Below, piece after piece: positions 1 through 9,782 of a stretch of 43,186 nt of DNA. The position numbers were made by a program, and so were the translations under genes. Numbering within the stretch: the stretch's first letter is position 1; each line of letters begins with the position of its first letter. The DNA lies in contig JBJEHN010000010.1 in the NCBI GenBank assembly GCA_051876105.1, forward strand, positions 1 to 43,186, read 5' to 3'. The stretch comes from W2P13-069 sp051876105 (GTDB taxonomy: Bacteria > Actinomycetota > Coriobacteriia > Coriobacteriales > QAMH01). The notes under the pieces were generated by a model. That model made no database searches. It saw nothing but the letters and a program-made list of their open reading frames with translations, and was not told the origin of the DNA.

Positions 1-55
1 GTACTCTACACCCCCGCCGCCCCGCGGTCAACCGGTTTGCCGCATGCAGAAGCAG

Positions 56-77
56 GGGCCCCGCAAGTGCGGGGCCC
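56..77 (-). terminator. Hairpin after the LytR_C-domain gene
   Basis: A perfect 9-bp GC stem (56-64 pairs with 69-77) with a 4-base loop lies about 10 bases past the stop codon at 88-90. There is no run of T after it on the minus strand, so it would be a U-poor terminator or an RNA 3'-end stabiliser. Bases 1-55 hold no recognisable gene. Confidence 0.6.
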
Positions 78-87
78 GCGCGCGCAT

Positions 88-1359
88 CTAATAGGGCTGG
101 TAGTCCTTGCCCACTACTACGAGTATGTCTCCCTCGAAGCTGTAGCGGGCGGCGCTGCGCACAGCCCTTCCCTGCCCCAGGTCCGAGACGAGCAGCTCTG
201 CCATGGGGCGGTCTGCGTCGTAGGTGTAGACCACGAGCGTTTCCTCGTAGACAAAGGAGGCGGCGTTGCCCGTGCTCTCCAGGCCCCAGCCCTTCTTCTT
301 CAGGTGCTCGGCGCAGTCGCTTGCGATGCCGGAGACGCCCACGCCGTTCCAGATCGTGACTTTTGCGTTGCTGCGAATGGCGGCGCTCTTGCTGATCTCT
401 GCCTGGCCGGCAACGGGGTCAAGACCCTCGCTCACGCGCTTGGTCATCGTTGCCCAGCCGGCGGCCGCGCTCTGCACATAGCCCTCTGCAGTCGGGTCGT
501 CCTCGAGCGGCATGGACTCGTTGAAGATGTCTTTATCCACATCTGTGCCGTGCATGCTGGTGACAAGCGCGCTCAGCTCCTTGGTGCTGAGGTCCGTTGC
601 AAGGTACTTGTTGAGCAGGGCGAGCTCGTCTGGCAGCTGCTCGCTTGCTGTGCCCAGCAACCTCTTCATAACGGCCGCAGCAGCCTGTTCCTTGGAAAGC
701 GAGCTGTCGAGCTCGATCTTGGCCAGGTAGTCGGCCAAACCGCCCTTGGTGAGCTCCAGGTAATGGGAAAGCGACACACCAGTGACGTCGGTGCACACCT
801 GGATGAAGGTCTCGTCCTCTTCCATCGCATATGCCTCGGAAAGCGAGCGGTAGCCGTAGCCGGCCACGTACACCCTGAGCTCAGGGGGGATCCACAGGAA
901 GGTGAGCTTGAGGTTGCTGGGGTCGATGGAGAAGAGGGCGCAGTTCTCCAGGCCCGTCTCATCCCTGCCATCTCCCGCGTAGCTGTTGACGACGAGAAGG
1001 TTCCAAACGACCTCGTCTTCCTCTGGCTCGACGAGAATCTTGTCTATGCCTGCGGAAAGCTCCGGTTTGAGGGCGTTTTGCATCGACTGGCGGTACACCA
1101 CCACTCCAACGCCGATGGCAAGCGCCAGCGCCAAGACCACCCCGAGCACGATGAAGAGCATGCGGGGCTTGCGGCCCTGCGGGTCTGGCGAGAACAGTGA
1201 GCTGCCCATCTGCTTGCTGGCCTCGCGCGCGCTGCGCCCCGAGGCCCCGCGTGAGCTGCCCCCGTTGACGTTGATCCTGGCGCTGCCGCTGAGCTTGATG
1301 CGGCTGCTGCCCACCCCGCTCAAGTCGAGGCCGTTGTTGTTGCGCTTGTTGAAAGCCAT
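88..1359 (-). CDS. Membrane-anchored LCP-like protein with C-terminal LytR_C domain, catalytic motifs degenerate
   Basis: 423 residues. A polar Ser/Gly/Arg-rich cytoplasmic N-terminus (1-66) is followed by one membrane segment (about 67-89), an extracellular region that aligns by pattern with the LytR-CpsA-Psr (LCP) core (about 117-215, including AGYGYRSLSEAYA and a TGVSLSHY stretch), a spacer, and a LytR_C domain (about 333-420, starting VTIWNGVGVSGIA). LCP enzymes attach teichoic acids or other glycopolymers to peptidoglycan. The usual Ser-Asp-Thr and Ile-Pro-Arg-Asp-Thr signatures are replaced here (LENCALF and WIPPELRV), so the arginine and aspartates that bind the pyrophosphate lipid are not evident. 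The protein may have a structural or regulatory cell-wall role. The ATG has an AAGGAG site; the gene follows murA by 22 bases and probably shares its transcript. Family placement is fairly sure, function is not. Confidence 0.85.
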   Translation of the reverse strand: MAFNKRNNNGLDLSGVGSSRIKLSGSARINVNGGSSRGASGRSAREASKQMGSSLFSPDPQGRKPRMLFIVLGVVLALALAIGVGVVVYRQSMQNALKPELSAGIDKILVEPEEDEVVWNLLVVNSYAGDGRDETGLENCALFSIDPSNLKLTFLWIPPELRVYVAGYGYRSLSEAYAMEEDETFIQVCTDVTGVSLSHYLELTKGGLADYLAKIELDSSLSKEQAAAAVMKRLLGTASEQLPDELALLNKYLATDLSTKELSALVTSMHGTDVDKDIFNESMPLEDDPTAEGYVQSAAAGWATMTKRVSEGLDPVAGQAEISKSAAIRSNAKVTIWNGVGVSGIASDCAEHLKKKGWGLESTGNAASFVYEETLVVYTYDADRPMAELLVSDLGQGRAVRSAARYSFEGDILVVVGKDYQPY

Positions 1360-1381
1360 AGCCAGGCTGCTCCTTGTGCGT

Positions 1382-2650
1382 CTAGCGGCGCTCGATATCT
1401 GCGCCCAGTGCGCGGAGCTTGCCGACGTAGTCCTCGTAGCCGCGGTCGATGTGGTAGATCTTGTCGACCCGTGTCTCGCCGTCTGCGACCAGGGCCGCGA
1501 TGACGAGGGCAGCGCCGCCGCGCAGGTCGGTGGAGCTCACCGGTGCAGCAGAGAAGCCCTTCACGCCCGTGATGAGGGCGTGGTGGCCGTCGATGCGGAT
1601 GTCTGCACCCATGCGGCTGAGCTCGGAGGCGAACATGAAGCGGTTCTCGAACACGTTCTCCGTGACGATCGAGGTGCCCTGGGCCACGGCGTCGAGCACC
1701 ATGAACTGGGCCTGCAAGTCTGTGGGAAAGCCCGGGTGCGGCAGGGTCTGGATGTCTGCCGGAGCAAGCGCGCCGCTGCGCGAAACGCTCACCCAGTCCT
1801 CGCCGGTCTCCACCGTACAGCCCATGTCAGCCAGCTTGCGCAGCGCGAGCGCCAAGTGCTCGGGGCTGACGCCGTGCACGGTGACAGGGCCTCCGGCGAG
1901 CGCGCCGGCCACTAGGAAGGTGCCGGCCTCGATGCGGTCTCCTACAGTGCGGTGACGGGTGCCGTGCATGGAGTCCACGCCGTTTATCACGATGACAGGG
2001 GTGCCAGCGCCGCTGACGTTGCCGCCCATGGAGTTGACGAAGGAGGCGAGGTCCTCGATCTCTGGCTCACAGGCCGCATTGCGGATGATGGTGGTGCCCT
2101 GCGCCATGGAAGAGGCGAGCATAAGGTTCTCTGTGGCACCCACGCTGGGGAAGTCGAGGACGACCTCCGCACCGTGCAGGCCGTTGGGAGTGGTGGCCTC
2201 GATGAAGCCGTGGTCCGTGGCGAAGACCACGCCGAGGGCCTCGAGGCTGGTGATGTGCATGTCGAGCTTGCGGGCCCCGATCTGGCAGCCGCCGGGCATG
2301 GCCACGCGGGCCTTGCCAAAGCGCGCGATCAAGGGGCCGAGGATGCTGATGGAGGCCCTCATCTTGGCGACGAGCTCGTAGGGGGTCTCCCAGCGGTCGA
2401 CGGCAGCAGTGTCTATATGGAGGGTATGGGGCTCCGCGGGGTCTTCTTCCACGCTGGCGCCCAGCACGCGCAGGACCTCGACCATAACCCCTACGTCGGA
2501 AATGCACGGCACGTTGTCAAGCGTGACCTCTCCTGCTGCCATGACGGAGGCGGCCATGAGCTTGAGAGCCGAGTTCTTCGCACCGCCTATCCTCACGTCG
2601 CCGCGGATCTCATTGCCCCCGCGGACGACGATTACCTGAGACTCGTTCAT
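1382..2650 (-). CDS. murA: UDP-N-acetylglucosamine 1-carboxyvinyltransferase
   Basis: 422 residues, full family length. It transfers enolpyruvate from PEP to UDP-GlcNAc, the first committed cytoplasmic step of peptidoglycan synthesis. GGAKNSALK near residue 22 is the conserved N-terminal substrate-binding stretch, and PGGCQIGARKLDMH contains the active-site cysteine (Cys122) that is the fosfomycin target. The frame stays open to a TTG at 2677, but the ATG at 2650 has a GAGAGG ribosome site six bases ahead and gives the usual MurA N-terminus, so I chose it. The gene lies directly after the ATP synthase operon terminator, the same order as atpC-murAA in Bacillus, and precedes the LytR_C protein gene. 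Confidence 0.96.
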   Translation of the reverse strand: MNESQVIVVRGGNEIRGDVRIGGAKNSALKLMAASVMAAGEVTLDNVPCISDVGVMVEVLRVLGASVEEDPAEPHTLHIDTAAVDRWETPYELVAKMRASISILGPLIARFGKARVAMPGGCQIGARKLDMHITSLEALGVVFATDHGFIEATTPNGLHGAEVVLDFPSVGATENLMLASSMAQGTTIIRNAACEPEIEDLASFVNSMGGNVSGAGTPVIVINGVDSMHGTRHRTVGDRIEAGTFLVAGALAGGPVTVHGVSPEHLALALRKLADMGCTVETGEDWVSVSRSGALAPADIQTLPHPGFPTDLQAQFMVLDAVAQGTSIVTENVFENRFMFASELSRMGADIRIDGHHALITGVKGFSAAPVSSTDLRGGAALVIAALVADGETRVDKIYHIDRGYEDYVGKLRALGADIERR

Positions 2651-2717
2651 TCGGTTCCTCTCTTCATATGCATCCAAGAAAGTTTAGCAGCGATTCATGG
2701 AGGAGGTTTGGAGCGCA

Positions 2718-2752
2718 CAAAAAAGCGAGGCGACCCGTGAGAGTCGCCTCGC
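2718..2752 (-). terminator. Rho-independent terminator of the ATP synthase operon
   Basis: A perfect 10-bp stem (2725-2734 with 2743-2752) with an 8-base loop is followed on the minus strand by six T (2719-2724). It lies about 25 bases after the atpC stop, so it ends the atp transcript and separates it from murA. The murA promoter must lie in or just after it, in about 70 bases; I see no convincing -35/-10 pair there. Confidence 0.9.
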
Positions 2753-2776
2753 TCGCTGTTTCACGCAAAAGCGCGG

Positions 2777-3193
2777 TTAGTGGGCCTTGCTGGGGGCCTG
2801 AGACTTGAGAAGCTCGAACCACGTCATCTCTGCCTTGGCAAAGGCGTAGTCGTCGTCTTCAGGCTTCAGAGCCTCAAGAGAGTGCTCCAGCTTGGCTAGC
2901 TTCGCGCCGACCTCGTTGACGTCGATGTCGGCCACAGCCATTGCGCGGTCAGCCAGGATGATCACCCTTTCGGATTCGACCTGTGCATAGCCGCCTGCAA
3001 CCACGAACTTAGTCGGCTCCTTCTCGCCATCGACCGTAACGCGGGCAGAGCCAGCGTTGAGGGTGGTGACGACAGGCTCATGCATGGGCAGGATGCCCAT
3101 CTCGCCTTCCGCAGCGGGAAGGACGATGAAGCTTGCCTCGCAGGAGAAAACCTTGCGCTCGGGCGTGACTATCTCGCATTGCAGAGTTGCCAT
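2777..3193 (-). CDS. atpC: F-type ATP synthase epsilon subunit
   Basis: 138 residues, normal length. Epsilon is part of the central stalk of F1 and inhibits ATP hydrolysis through its C-terminal helices. The N-terminal beta sandwich is typical (LQCEIVTPERKVF at the start, GEMGILPMHEPVVTTL near residue 30, then FVVAGGYAQV), followed by a helical C-terminal region. It is the last gene of the atp operon, 16 bases after atpD, and is followed by a strong terminator. Confidence 0.96.
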   Translation of the reverse strand: MATLQCEIVTPERKVFSCEASFIVLPAAEGEMGILPMHEPVVTTLNAGSARVTVDGEKEPTKFVVAGGYAQVESERVIILADRAMAVADIDVNEVGAKLAKLEHSLEALKPEDDDYAFAKAEMTWFELLKSQAPSKAH

Positions 3194-3209
3194 TTAACCA
3201 AGCCTTTCC

Positions 3210-4628
<1,419 letters not shown>

Positions 4629-4630
4629 TA

Positions 4631-5521
4631 CTAATCCTCCAGGGCCGCTGCACCGCCGACGATCTCGGTGATCTCGGTGGTGATGGCGCTCTGGCGGATA
4701 CGGTTGTACAGCAGGTCGAGCGATGCAATCATCGTTGTGGCGTTGTCCGTAGCGGACTTCATAGCCTTGCGACGAGCGCCCTGCTCGGCGGCCGCGGAGT
4801 CGATGAGCGCATGGTAGATCATGGTCTCGACGTAGGCCGGGAGCAGGCTGTCAAGCACACCTTCGGCGGAGGGCTCGAAGTCGGGCGATGCCTTGACCTC
4901 GTGGCCGTCTTCCTCGGATGCGCCGGCGGAGAAGACGTCTGTCTGGATAGGCAGGACGACCTCCTCGCGCAGATCCTGGTCAGCAGCGTTGCGTGCATGG
5001 TTGTAGAACAGCTTGACCTCGTCCACCTTGCCGTTCTCGAAGGCGGTGCGGGCGAAGGTCGCGATCTCGCGGGCCTGGTCGATGGTGGGGTCTGCAGAGA
5101 GGTCCCTGTAGACCTTGACCGGCTCCACGCCGCGGTAGGAGAAGTAGCCGATGCCCTTCTTGCCGCAGACGATGCACTGGGTGGCGATGCCGTTGGCCTT
5201 GTTCTCGGCCATGTAGCGCTCGGCATCGCGCAGGACGTTGCTGTTGAAACCGCCTGCCAGGCCGCGGTCGGAGACGACGATCACGGCAAGACAGTTCTTC
5301 TTTGCATCATGCTCGCTCAGCAGAGGATGATCGATGCTGCCAGACTGACTAGCCAAGCTGGCGAGGACCTTTGCCATCGCCTCGGAATAAGGCGTGGACT
5401 CCTCGATGCGCATAGAAGCATGGCGGATCTTGGCAGAGGCAACCATCTCCATGGTGTGCGTGATCTGCTTGGTGCTCTGCACCGAGCTGATACGCTTCTT
5501 GATATCGCGGAGATTGGCCAT
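4631..5521 (-). CDS. atpG: F-type ATP synthase gamma subunit
   Basis: 296 residues. It is the rotating central shaft of F1. The N-terminal helix MANLRDIKKRISSVQSTKQI with ITHTMEMVASAK and the C-terminal helix region NATTMIASLDLLYNRIRQ are conserved family blocks that form the coiled-coil shaft. An acidic insert (near SAGASEEDGHEVKASPDFEP, about residue 195-215) replaces the shorter loop of many homologues. It lies between atpA and atpD with gaps of 10 and 2 bases. Confidence 0.97.
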   Translation of the reverse strand: MANLRDIKKRISSVQSTKQITHTMEMVASAKIRHASMRIEESTPYSEAMAKVLASLASQSGSIDHPLLSEHDAKKNCLAVIVVSDRGLAGGFNSNVLRDAERYMAENKANGIATQCIVCGKKGIGYFSYRGVEPVKVYRDLSADPTIDQAREIATFARTAFENGKVDEVKLFYNHARNAADQDLREEVVLPIQTDVFSAGASEEDGHEVKASPDFEPSAEGVLDSLLPAYVETMIYHALIDSAAAEQGARRKAMKSATDNATTMIASLDLLYNRIRQSAITTEITEIVGGAAALED

Positions 5522-5531
5522 TCTCTATCCC

Positions 5532-7097
5532 CTACCCCTCAACTGCGAACGTGGCTGCGAACGCAGCGATCGCTTCCTTGACTGCTTCCTTCAGCTCGTC
5601 GGTGAGCTTGCCCTGGGCAACGATCTCTGCCAGAAGCTGAGACTTGTTGGCGTGCATGTACTCGACCAGCTCCTCGCGGAAGCGGACGACCTCGGACACC
5701 GGGATGGCGTCCAGGAAGCCCATGTTGCCAGCGCAGATGGAGACAACCTGGTCCTCGACGTTCATAGCTGCATAGCGGCCCTGCTTGAGGAGCTCGGTCA
5801 TGCGAGCGCCGCGGTCAAGCTGCTGCTGGGTGGCCTTGTCCATGTCGGAGCCGAAGGCGGTGAACGCCTGAAGCTCGCGATAGGAGGCCAGGTCCAGGCG
5901 CAGGGTGCCTGCGACGGACTTCATGGCCTTGATCTGGGCGGAACCACCGACGCGGGACACGGAGATGCCCACGTTGACAGCGGGACGCTGGCCCTGCAGG
6001 AACAGGTCGCTCTGCAGGAAGATCTGGCCGTCGGTGATGGAGATGACGTTGGTGGGGATGTACGCGGAGACGTCGCCGCCCTGGGTCTCGATGATGGGAA
6101 GGGCGGTCAGGGAACCTGCGCCGTTCTTGTCGGAGAGCTTGACAGCGCGCTCCAGCAGGCGGGAATGCAGGTAGAAGACGTCGCCAGGGTAGGCCTCGCG
6201 TCCCGGCGGGCGACGCAGGGTCAGAGACATCTGGCGATAGGCCACAGCCTGCTTGGAGAGGTCGTCGTAGACGCACAGGACGTGGCGTCCGGGGTTGTCC
6301 TCGGAAGCGGGCTTGCCGTCCTCGCCGTTGTACATGAAGAACTCGCCCATTGCAGCGCCGGCCATGGGGGCGATGTATTGCAGCGGTGCGGAGTCGGAAG
6401 CGGATGCCACGACGACGATGGTGTAGTCGAGGGCGCCGTGCTTCTCCAGGGCCTCCACGACGGTGGCGACGGTGGATGCCTTCTGGCCGATGGCGACGTA
6501 GACGCAAACCATGTTCTTGCCGCGCTGGTTGATGATGGTGTCAACGCCGATGGCGGTCTTGCCGGTCTGGCGGTCGCCGATGATGAGCTCGCGCTGGCCG
6601 CGTCCGATGGGGATCATCGCGTCGATGGCGATGAGGCCGGTCTGGACGGGCTCATGGACGGGCTTGCGCTCCATAACGCCAGGGGCGCGGAACTCGACGG
6701 GGCGGTAGCCCTCGGCCTCGATGGGGCCCTTGCCGTCCAAAGGCATGCCAAGGGGGTTGACGACGCGACCGAGGAAGCCCTTGCCAGAGGGGATCTCCAC
6801 GATGCGGCCCGTGGTGTGGACCTTGTCGTTCTCCTTGATGGTGGTGACGTCGCCCAAGAGAACGGCGCCAACCTCGTCTTCCTCAAGGTTCTGGGCGAGG
6901 CCGTAGACAGTCTTTCCCTCGGAAGAGACAAACTCCAACAGCTCGCCTGCCATGGCACCCTTGAGGCCGTCAACGCGGGCGATACCGTCACCAACCTGGA
7001 TGACAGTGCCAACCTCGCGGGACTCAACGCTGGTCTTGAGATCGTCGAGCTGCTTGCGCAGGACCTCGTCGATAGCGCTAGCGGTGATTTCCGCCAT
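5532..7097 (-). CDS. atpA: F-type ATP synthase alpha subunit
   Basis: 521 residues. It is the non-catalytic nucleotide-binding subunit of F1. Conserved parts seen are QVGDGIARVDGL near 34, the Walker A GDRQTGKT at 174-181, and the SRVGGSAQIKAMK block near 375. Its ATG abuts the atpH stop with no gap, so translation is probably coupled. Confidence 0.98.
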   Translation of the reverse strand: MAEITASAIDEVLRKQLDDLKTSVESREVGTVIQVGDGIARVDGLKGAMAGELLEFVSSEGKTVYGLAQNLEEDEVGAVLLGDVTTIKENDKVHTTGRIVEIPSGKGFLGRVVNPLGMPLDGKGPIEAEGYRPVEFRAPGVMERKPVHEPVQTGLIAIDAMIPIGRGQRELIIGDRQTGKTAIGVDTIINQRGKNMVCVYVAIGQKASTVATVVEALEKHGALDYTIVVVASASDSAPLQYIAPMAGAAMGEFFMYNGEDGKPASEDNPGRHVLCVYDDLSKQAVAYRQMSLTLRRPPGREAYPGDVFYLHSRLLERAVKLSDKNGAGSLTALPIIETQGGDVSAYIPTNVISITDGQIFLQSDLFLQGQRPAVNVGISVSRVGGSAQIKAMKSVAGTLRLDLASYRELQAFTAFGSDMDKATQQQLDRGARMTELLKQGRYAAMNVEDQVVSICAGNMGFLDAIPVSEVVRFREELVEYMHANKSQLLAEIVAQGKLTDELKEAVKEAIAAFAATFAVEG

Positions 7098-7667
7098 TTA
7101 CCTTTCACCTCCGGTCTTTACAGACGAGAGTGCAACACGTACCTGCTCGAGCAGCGTGGAGACGCTGGCATCGATGCGCTTTCCGCGCGCACCCAAAACG
7201 ATACCGCCGACGATGGAGGGGTCGATGTGCTCGCGCAGCATCACGTCCTTGCCAAACTGGGCGGCGTACTTACTCTTGATGGCCTCACGCATCGCGTCGT
7301 CGAGCTCGACAACAGTGGTGACATCCAGGATGACCATGTTGAGAGCGTCTTCTGCGAGGAGCTCGTACTCAGAGATGAAGCGATGCAGCAAGCTCATCTC
7401 GTGGCGTTCGGCCATAACCGTCAGGGTCTTGACGACTGCGTCGTCAAAGCCCTTGAGGACTCCCTCGAGCACAGCGGCATAGGCGCTGGCGGGAAGGGAC
7501 TCGTCATTGAGGGCCTCCCTGAGCTGGGGGTAGCGGAGGTAAGCCTCCTGCACCTCCTTGAGCTGACCGGCGACTTCGAGGATGTTGCCCTGGGCCTTGG
7601 CGGCCTCGACAAGCACCTGCGCGTAAGTCGTGATCTCTCGCTTGATGAGCGTGCGGTCCTTAGGCAT
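7098..7667 (-). CDS. atpH: F-type ATP synthase delta subunit
   Basis: 189 residues, normal for the family. Delta joins the top of F1 to the peripheral stalk. It has a helical N-terminal domain beginning ITTYAQVLVEAAKAQG and the conserved C-terminal block IDPSIVGGIVLGARGKRIDA, close to the family pattern of Asp-x-x-xxGG followed by a short strand and DxS. It overlaps the end of atpF by 8 bases and abuts atpA. Confidence 0.95.
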   Translation of the reverse strand: MPKDRTLIKREITTYAQVLVEAAKAQGNILEVAGQLKEVQEAYLRYPQLREALNDESLPASAYAAVLEGVLKGFDDAVVKTLTVMAERHEMSLLHRFISEYELLAEDALNMVILDVTTVVELDDAMREAIKSKYAAQFGKDVMLREHIDPSIVGGIVLGARGKRIDASVSTLLEQVRVALSSVKTGGER

Positions 7668-8256
7668 CGAGGTTACCTGCCTTAGCGACGCTGGCCTCGA
7701 TCAGCTTGCGATGGTCATCGCTGGTGAAGTCCTCGCCGATGACCTTGGCCATGGTGGCGACGGTCAGGTCGGCGACGCTGGACTGCAGCTCGGCGATGGC
7801 GGCCTTCTTCTCGGCCTCGATGGCCTTGCGGGCCTTGGCGATGATCTCGTCAGCCTCTGCCTGGGCCTTAGCGGTGGTAGCGGCACGGTTGGCCTCGGCC
7901 AGCTGCTTTGCCTCTGCGATGATCGCGGTGGCCTCGTCACGAGCGGAAGCGAGCTGCTTCTGGTACTCAGCGAGAGTACGCTCGCTCTCGACGCGGTTGC
8001 GCTCGGCAGCCTCGAGACCCTCGCGGATGGTGTTCTCGCGCTTGGAGAGCATGCCCTCGAAGATGGGCCAGCCGAACTTGGCGAGGATTACCCACAAGAT
8101 GATGAAAGCAAGCAGCATCGGGATGAACTCGTCCATCTTAGGCAGGATGGCGGAGATGCCGCCCTCCTCCTCTGCGAATGCCACGGCGGGCATTGCAGCG
8201 AGTGCGCAGAAAGTGCCGGCTACGGTGAATGCAGCCTTCTTGATCTTTCCGTTCAA
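7660..8256 (-). CDS. atpF: F-type ATP synthase b subunit with N-terminal signal-peptide-like leader
   Basis: About 198 residues from a TTG start. Subunit b is the peripheral stalk of FoF1. The TTG at 8256 has a near-perfect AAGGAGG eight bases upstream (8265-8271); an in-frame ATG at 8292 has no recognisable site, so TTG is preferred. Residues 1-28 (Lys-rich, then hydrophobic, ending AVAFA) look like a signal peptide with a signal peptidase I site. They precede the usual membrane helix (about 44-60, FIPMLLAFIILWVILAKFG) and a long charged Ala/Glu/Lys coiled coil. Most b subunits start just before the membrane helix, so the leader is unusual (see findings). Product identity is sure; leader cleavage is inference. 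Confidence 0.93.
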   Translation of the reverse strand: MNGKIKKAAFTVAGTFCALAAMPAVAFAEEEGGISAILPKMDEFIPMLLAFIILWVILAKFGWPIFEGMLSKRENTIREGLEAAERNRVESERTLAEYQKQLASARDEATAIIAEAKQLAEANRAATTAKAQAEADEIIAKARKAIEAEKKAAIAELQSSVADLTVATMAKVIGEDFTSDDHRKLIEASVAKAGNLDA

Positions 8257-8307
8257 GATGCCTTCCTCCTTTCCTTCAATCTTGCTAGTCATGTATGCGA
8301 ACAGGTA

Positions 8308-8529
8308 CTAGCCGATGAAGAAGAGGACCAGGCCCAGCAGTGCCAGGGCCTCAGACATTGCAGCACCGATGAAGAAGTAGCCCATGAGGGTACCCTTGAG
8401 CTCGGGCTGACGTGCAGCAGCGGTGCAGAGGCCGTGGGTAGCGACACCGATACCGATGCCAGGGCCGATAGCGGCAAGGCCGTAGCCGATGACCTTGAGA
8501 GCAGCCAGTGCAGTTGCGATTTCTGCCAT
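8308..8529 (-). CDS. atpE: F-type ATP synthase c subunit
   Basis: 73 residues forming two membrane helices joined by the polar loop ARQPE (39-43); c subunits form the rotating ring of Fo. The ion-binding carboxylate is Glu60 in AAMSEALALLG. The first helix carries GPGIGIG without the Gln, and the second lacks the Ser/Thr-Tyr set found in sodium-type rings, so a proton ring is likely (inference from known c-ring motifs). I chose the ATG at 8529, which has AAAGGAGG about ten bases upstream, over a longer open frame to 8556. This is the strongest ribosome site in the operon and fits the high copy number of c. Confidence 0.96.
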   Translation of the reverse strand: MAEIATALAALKVIGYGLAAIGPGIGIGVATHGLCTAAARQPELKGTLMGYFFIGAAMSEALALLGLVLFFIG

Positions 8530-8591
8530 TTTTCCTAAACCTCCTTTTGCGGGCACGGGGCATTGTCCGTACCCAACCTTTCACTTACCAG

Positions 8592-8640
8592 CTGGCGGTT
8601 GGCGCCAGTCTTGGACGATCTTGCAGCGCCTGGGGGCGCT
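8592..8640 (-). other. Two small hairpins between atpB and atpE
   Basis: The 122-base spacer between atpB and atpE is the longest inside the atp operon. It contains a 6-bp stem at 8592-8597/8603-8608 and another at 8625-8630/8635-8640. Neither has a T run, so they are not good terminators. They may be RNA processing or stability elements that let atpE-containing mRNA accumulate. Confidence 0.4.
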
Positions 8641-8651
8641 TCTCTCTGAGC

Positions 8652-9440
8652 CTAGTGGGGATGGATGGCCATTCCGACGTACGAGGCGGAGAGGATGGTG
8701 AACACGTATGCCTGAAGGAATGCGACCAGGCACTCCAGGGCGTACATGACAACCAGAAGTGCGAACCAAGCCACTGCAGGCAGGGCCGTCACGACGGAGA
8801 GGGTCGCGATGGACGTCTGGATGAAGATGGCGGTTGCAATGGAGAAGACAGCCAGAACCATATGGCCAGCAAGCATGTTGCCATAGAGTCGGACTGCCAG
8901 GGTCAGGACGCGGATGACCATGGAGAAGAACTCGAGGAACCAGATAACAGGAACCATCGGGCCCGGCACGCCGCCAGGGCACAAGCTCTTGATGTATCCG
9001 AAGAGGCCGAGCGTCTTGAGACCCCAGAAGTTGAAGTACACAAACGAGACGACAGAAAGCGCCCAGGTGATGCTAATGGAGCCAGTGGTTGCCTTGGCAC
9101 CGGGAATCAAGCCCACCATGTTGCAGACGAGGATGAAGAAGAAGAGCGTGCAGAGGAAGGGCACATGCTTCTTGAAGCCTTCTCCGATAACATCCTGGCC
9201 GATTCCGTTCTTTACGAACTCATACCCGTACTCAAGGGTGTTCAACAGCTTGCTGGACGGAATCAACTGCAGTTTGCGTGCTCCGACGAGCACGAGTGCG
9301 AGCACGATCGCCAATATGATGAACATATACAGCGTGTACTGCGAGATGTCCCATGGACCGATAGAGAATATCGTATGGGAACTAAATTCTCCTGAGAGCC
9401 CTTGAGCCTCAGCGACAAATTCGGCTAGAGCCTCTCCCAT
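8652..9440 (-). CDS. atpB: F-type ATP synthase a subunit
   Basis: 262 residues with five to six hydrophobic segments. It forms the half channels through which ions reach the c ring. The essential arginine is Arg184 in LAVRLYGNMLAGH, the hallmark of subunit a, and FFFILVCNMVGLIPG near 100 is the conserved helix before it. The ATG overlaps the stop of the preceding atpI-like gene by one base (TAATG), implying translational coupling. Confidence 0.97.
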   Translation of the reverse strand: MGEALAEFVAEAQGLSGEFSSHTIFSIGPWDISQYTLYMFIILAIVLALVLVGARKLQLIPSSKLLNTLEYGYEFVKNGIGQDVIGEGFKKHVPFLCTLFFFILVCNMVGLIPGAKATTGSISITWALSVVSFVYFNFWGLKTLGLFGYIKSLCPGGVPGPMVPVIWFLEFFSMVIRVLTLAVRLYGNMLAGHMVLAVFSIATAIFIQTSIATLSVVTALPAVAWFALLVVMYALECLVAFLQAYVFTILSASYVGMAIHPH

Positions 9441-9778
9441 TATTCACCCAACCTTTCTTTTTCTCTTCCAACCCGATTGCGCGTCCTGTTGCTCGCAACC
9501 ACATAGAGAGCAGTGACTGCAATCAGCGCCAACAGTTCTGAAACGCCGAAGGGAAGGACCAGCGGCCTTGCCACCAGGGCACAGGCGATGAGCTCTACCA
9601 CGACGATCAGCAGGGAGACGCACACCCCGCCAAGGCCGTAGAGGGCAGCATCGCGCACGACCGAAGTGGTCGCGTTCTTGCGCGAAAGGCGCAAAGCGAT
9701 GAGCATGGGCACGAAGCCGATGGCACCAGCAAGGATGCCGAGAAGCACCGGCAGGGCGTATTCCATAGACTCGACCAC
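9440..9778 (-). CDS. AtpI-like small membrane protein at the head of the atp operon
   Basis: 112 residues, with about four hydrophobic segments (around 8-31, 43-70 and 74-94) and a basic C-terminal tail. Position and topology match AtpI, a poorly conserved protein encoded first in many atp operons that is thought to help c-ring assembly or ion uptake. Sequence similarity to AtpI is not obvious to me, so the name rests mainly on context. A GTG start at 9778 has GAGGGG just upstream; an ATG at 9765 is possible but its spacing is poor. Confidence 0.7.
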   Translation of the reverse strand: MVESMEYALPVLLGILAGAIGFVPMLIALRLSRKNATTSVVRDAALYGLGGVCVSLLIVVVELIACALVARPLVLPFGVSELLALIAVTALYVVASNRTRNRVGREKERLGE

Positions 9779-9782
9779 TCAT

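Noticed and set aside
37..1200. A 387-codon plus-strand frame opposite the LytR_C protein gene
   Set aside because: It has no family features; the minus frame has a membrane helix, a LytR_C domain and a ribosome site.
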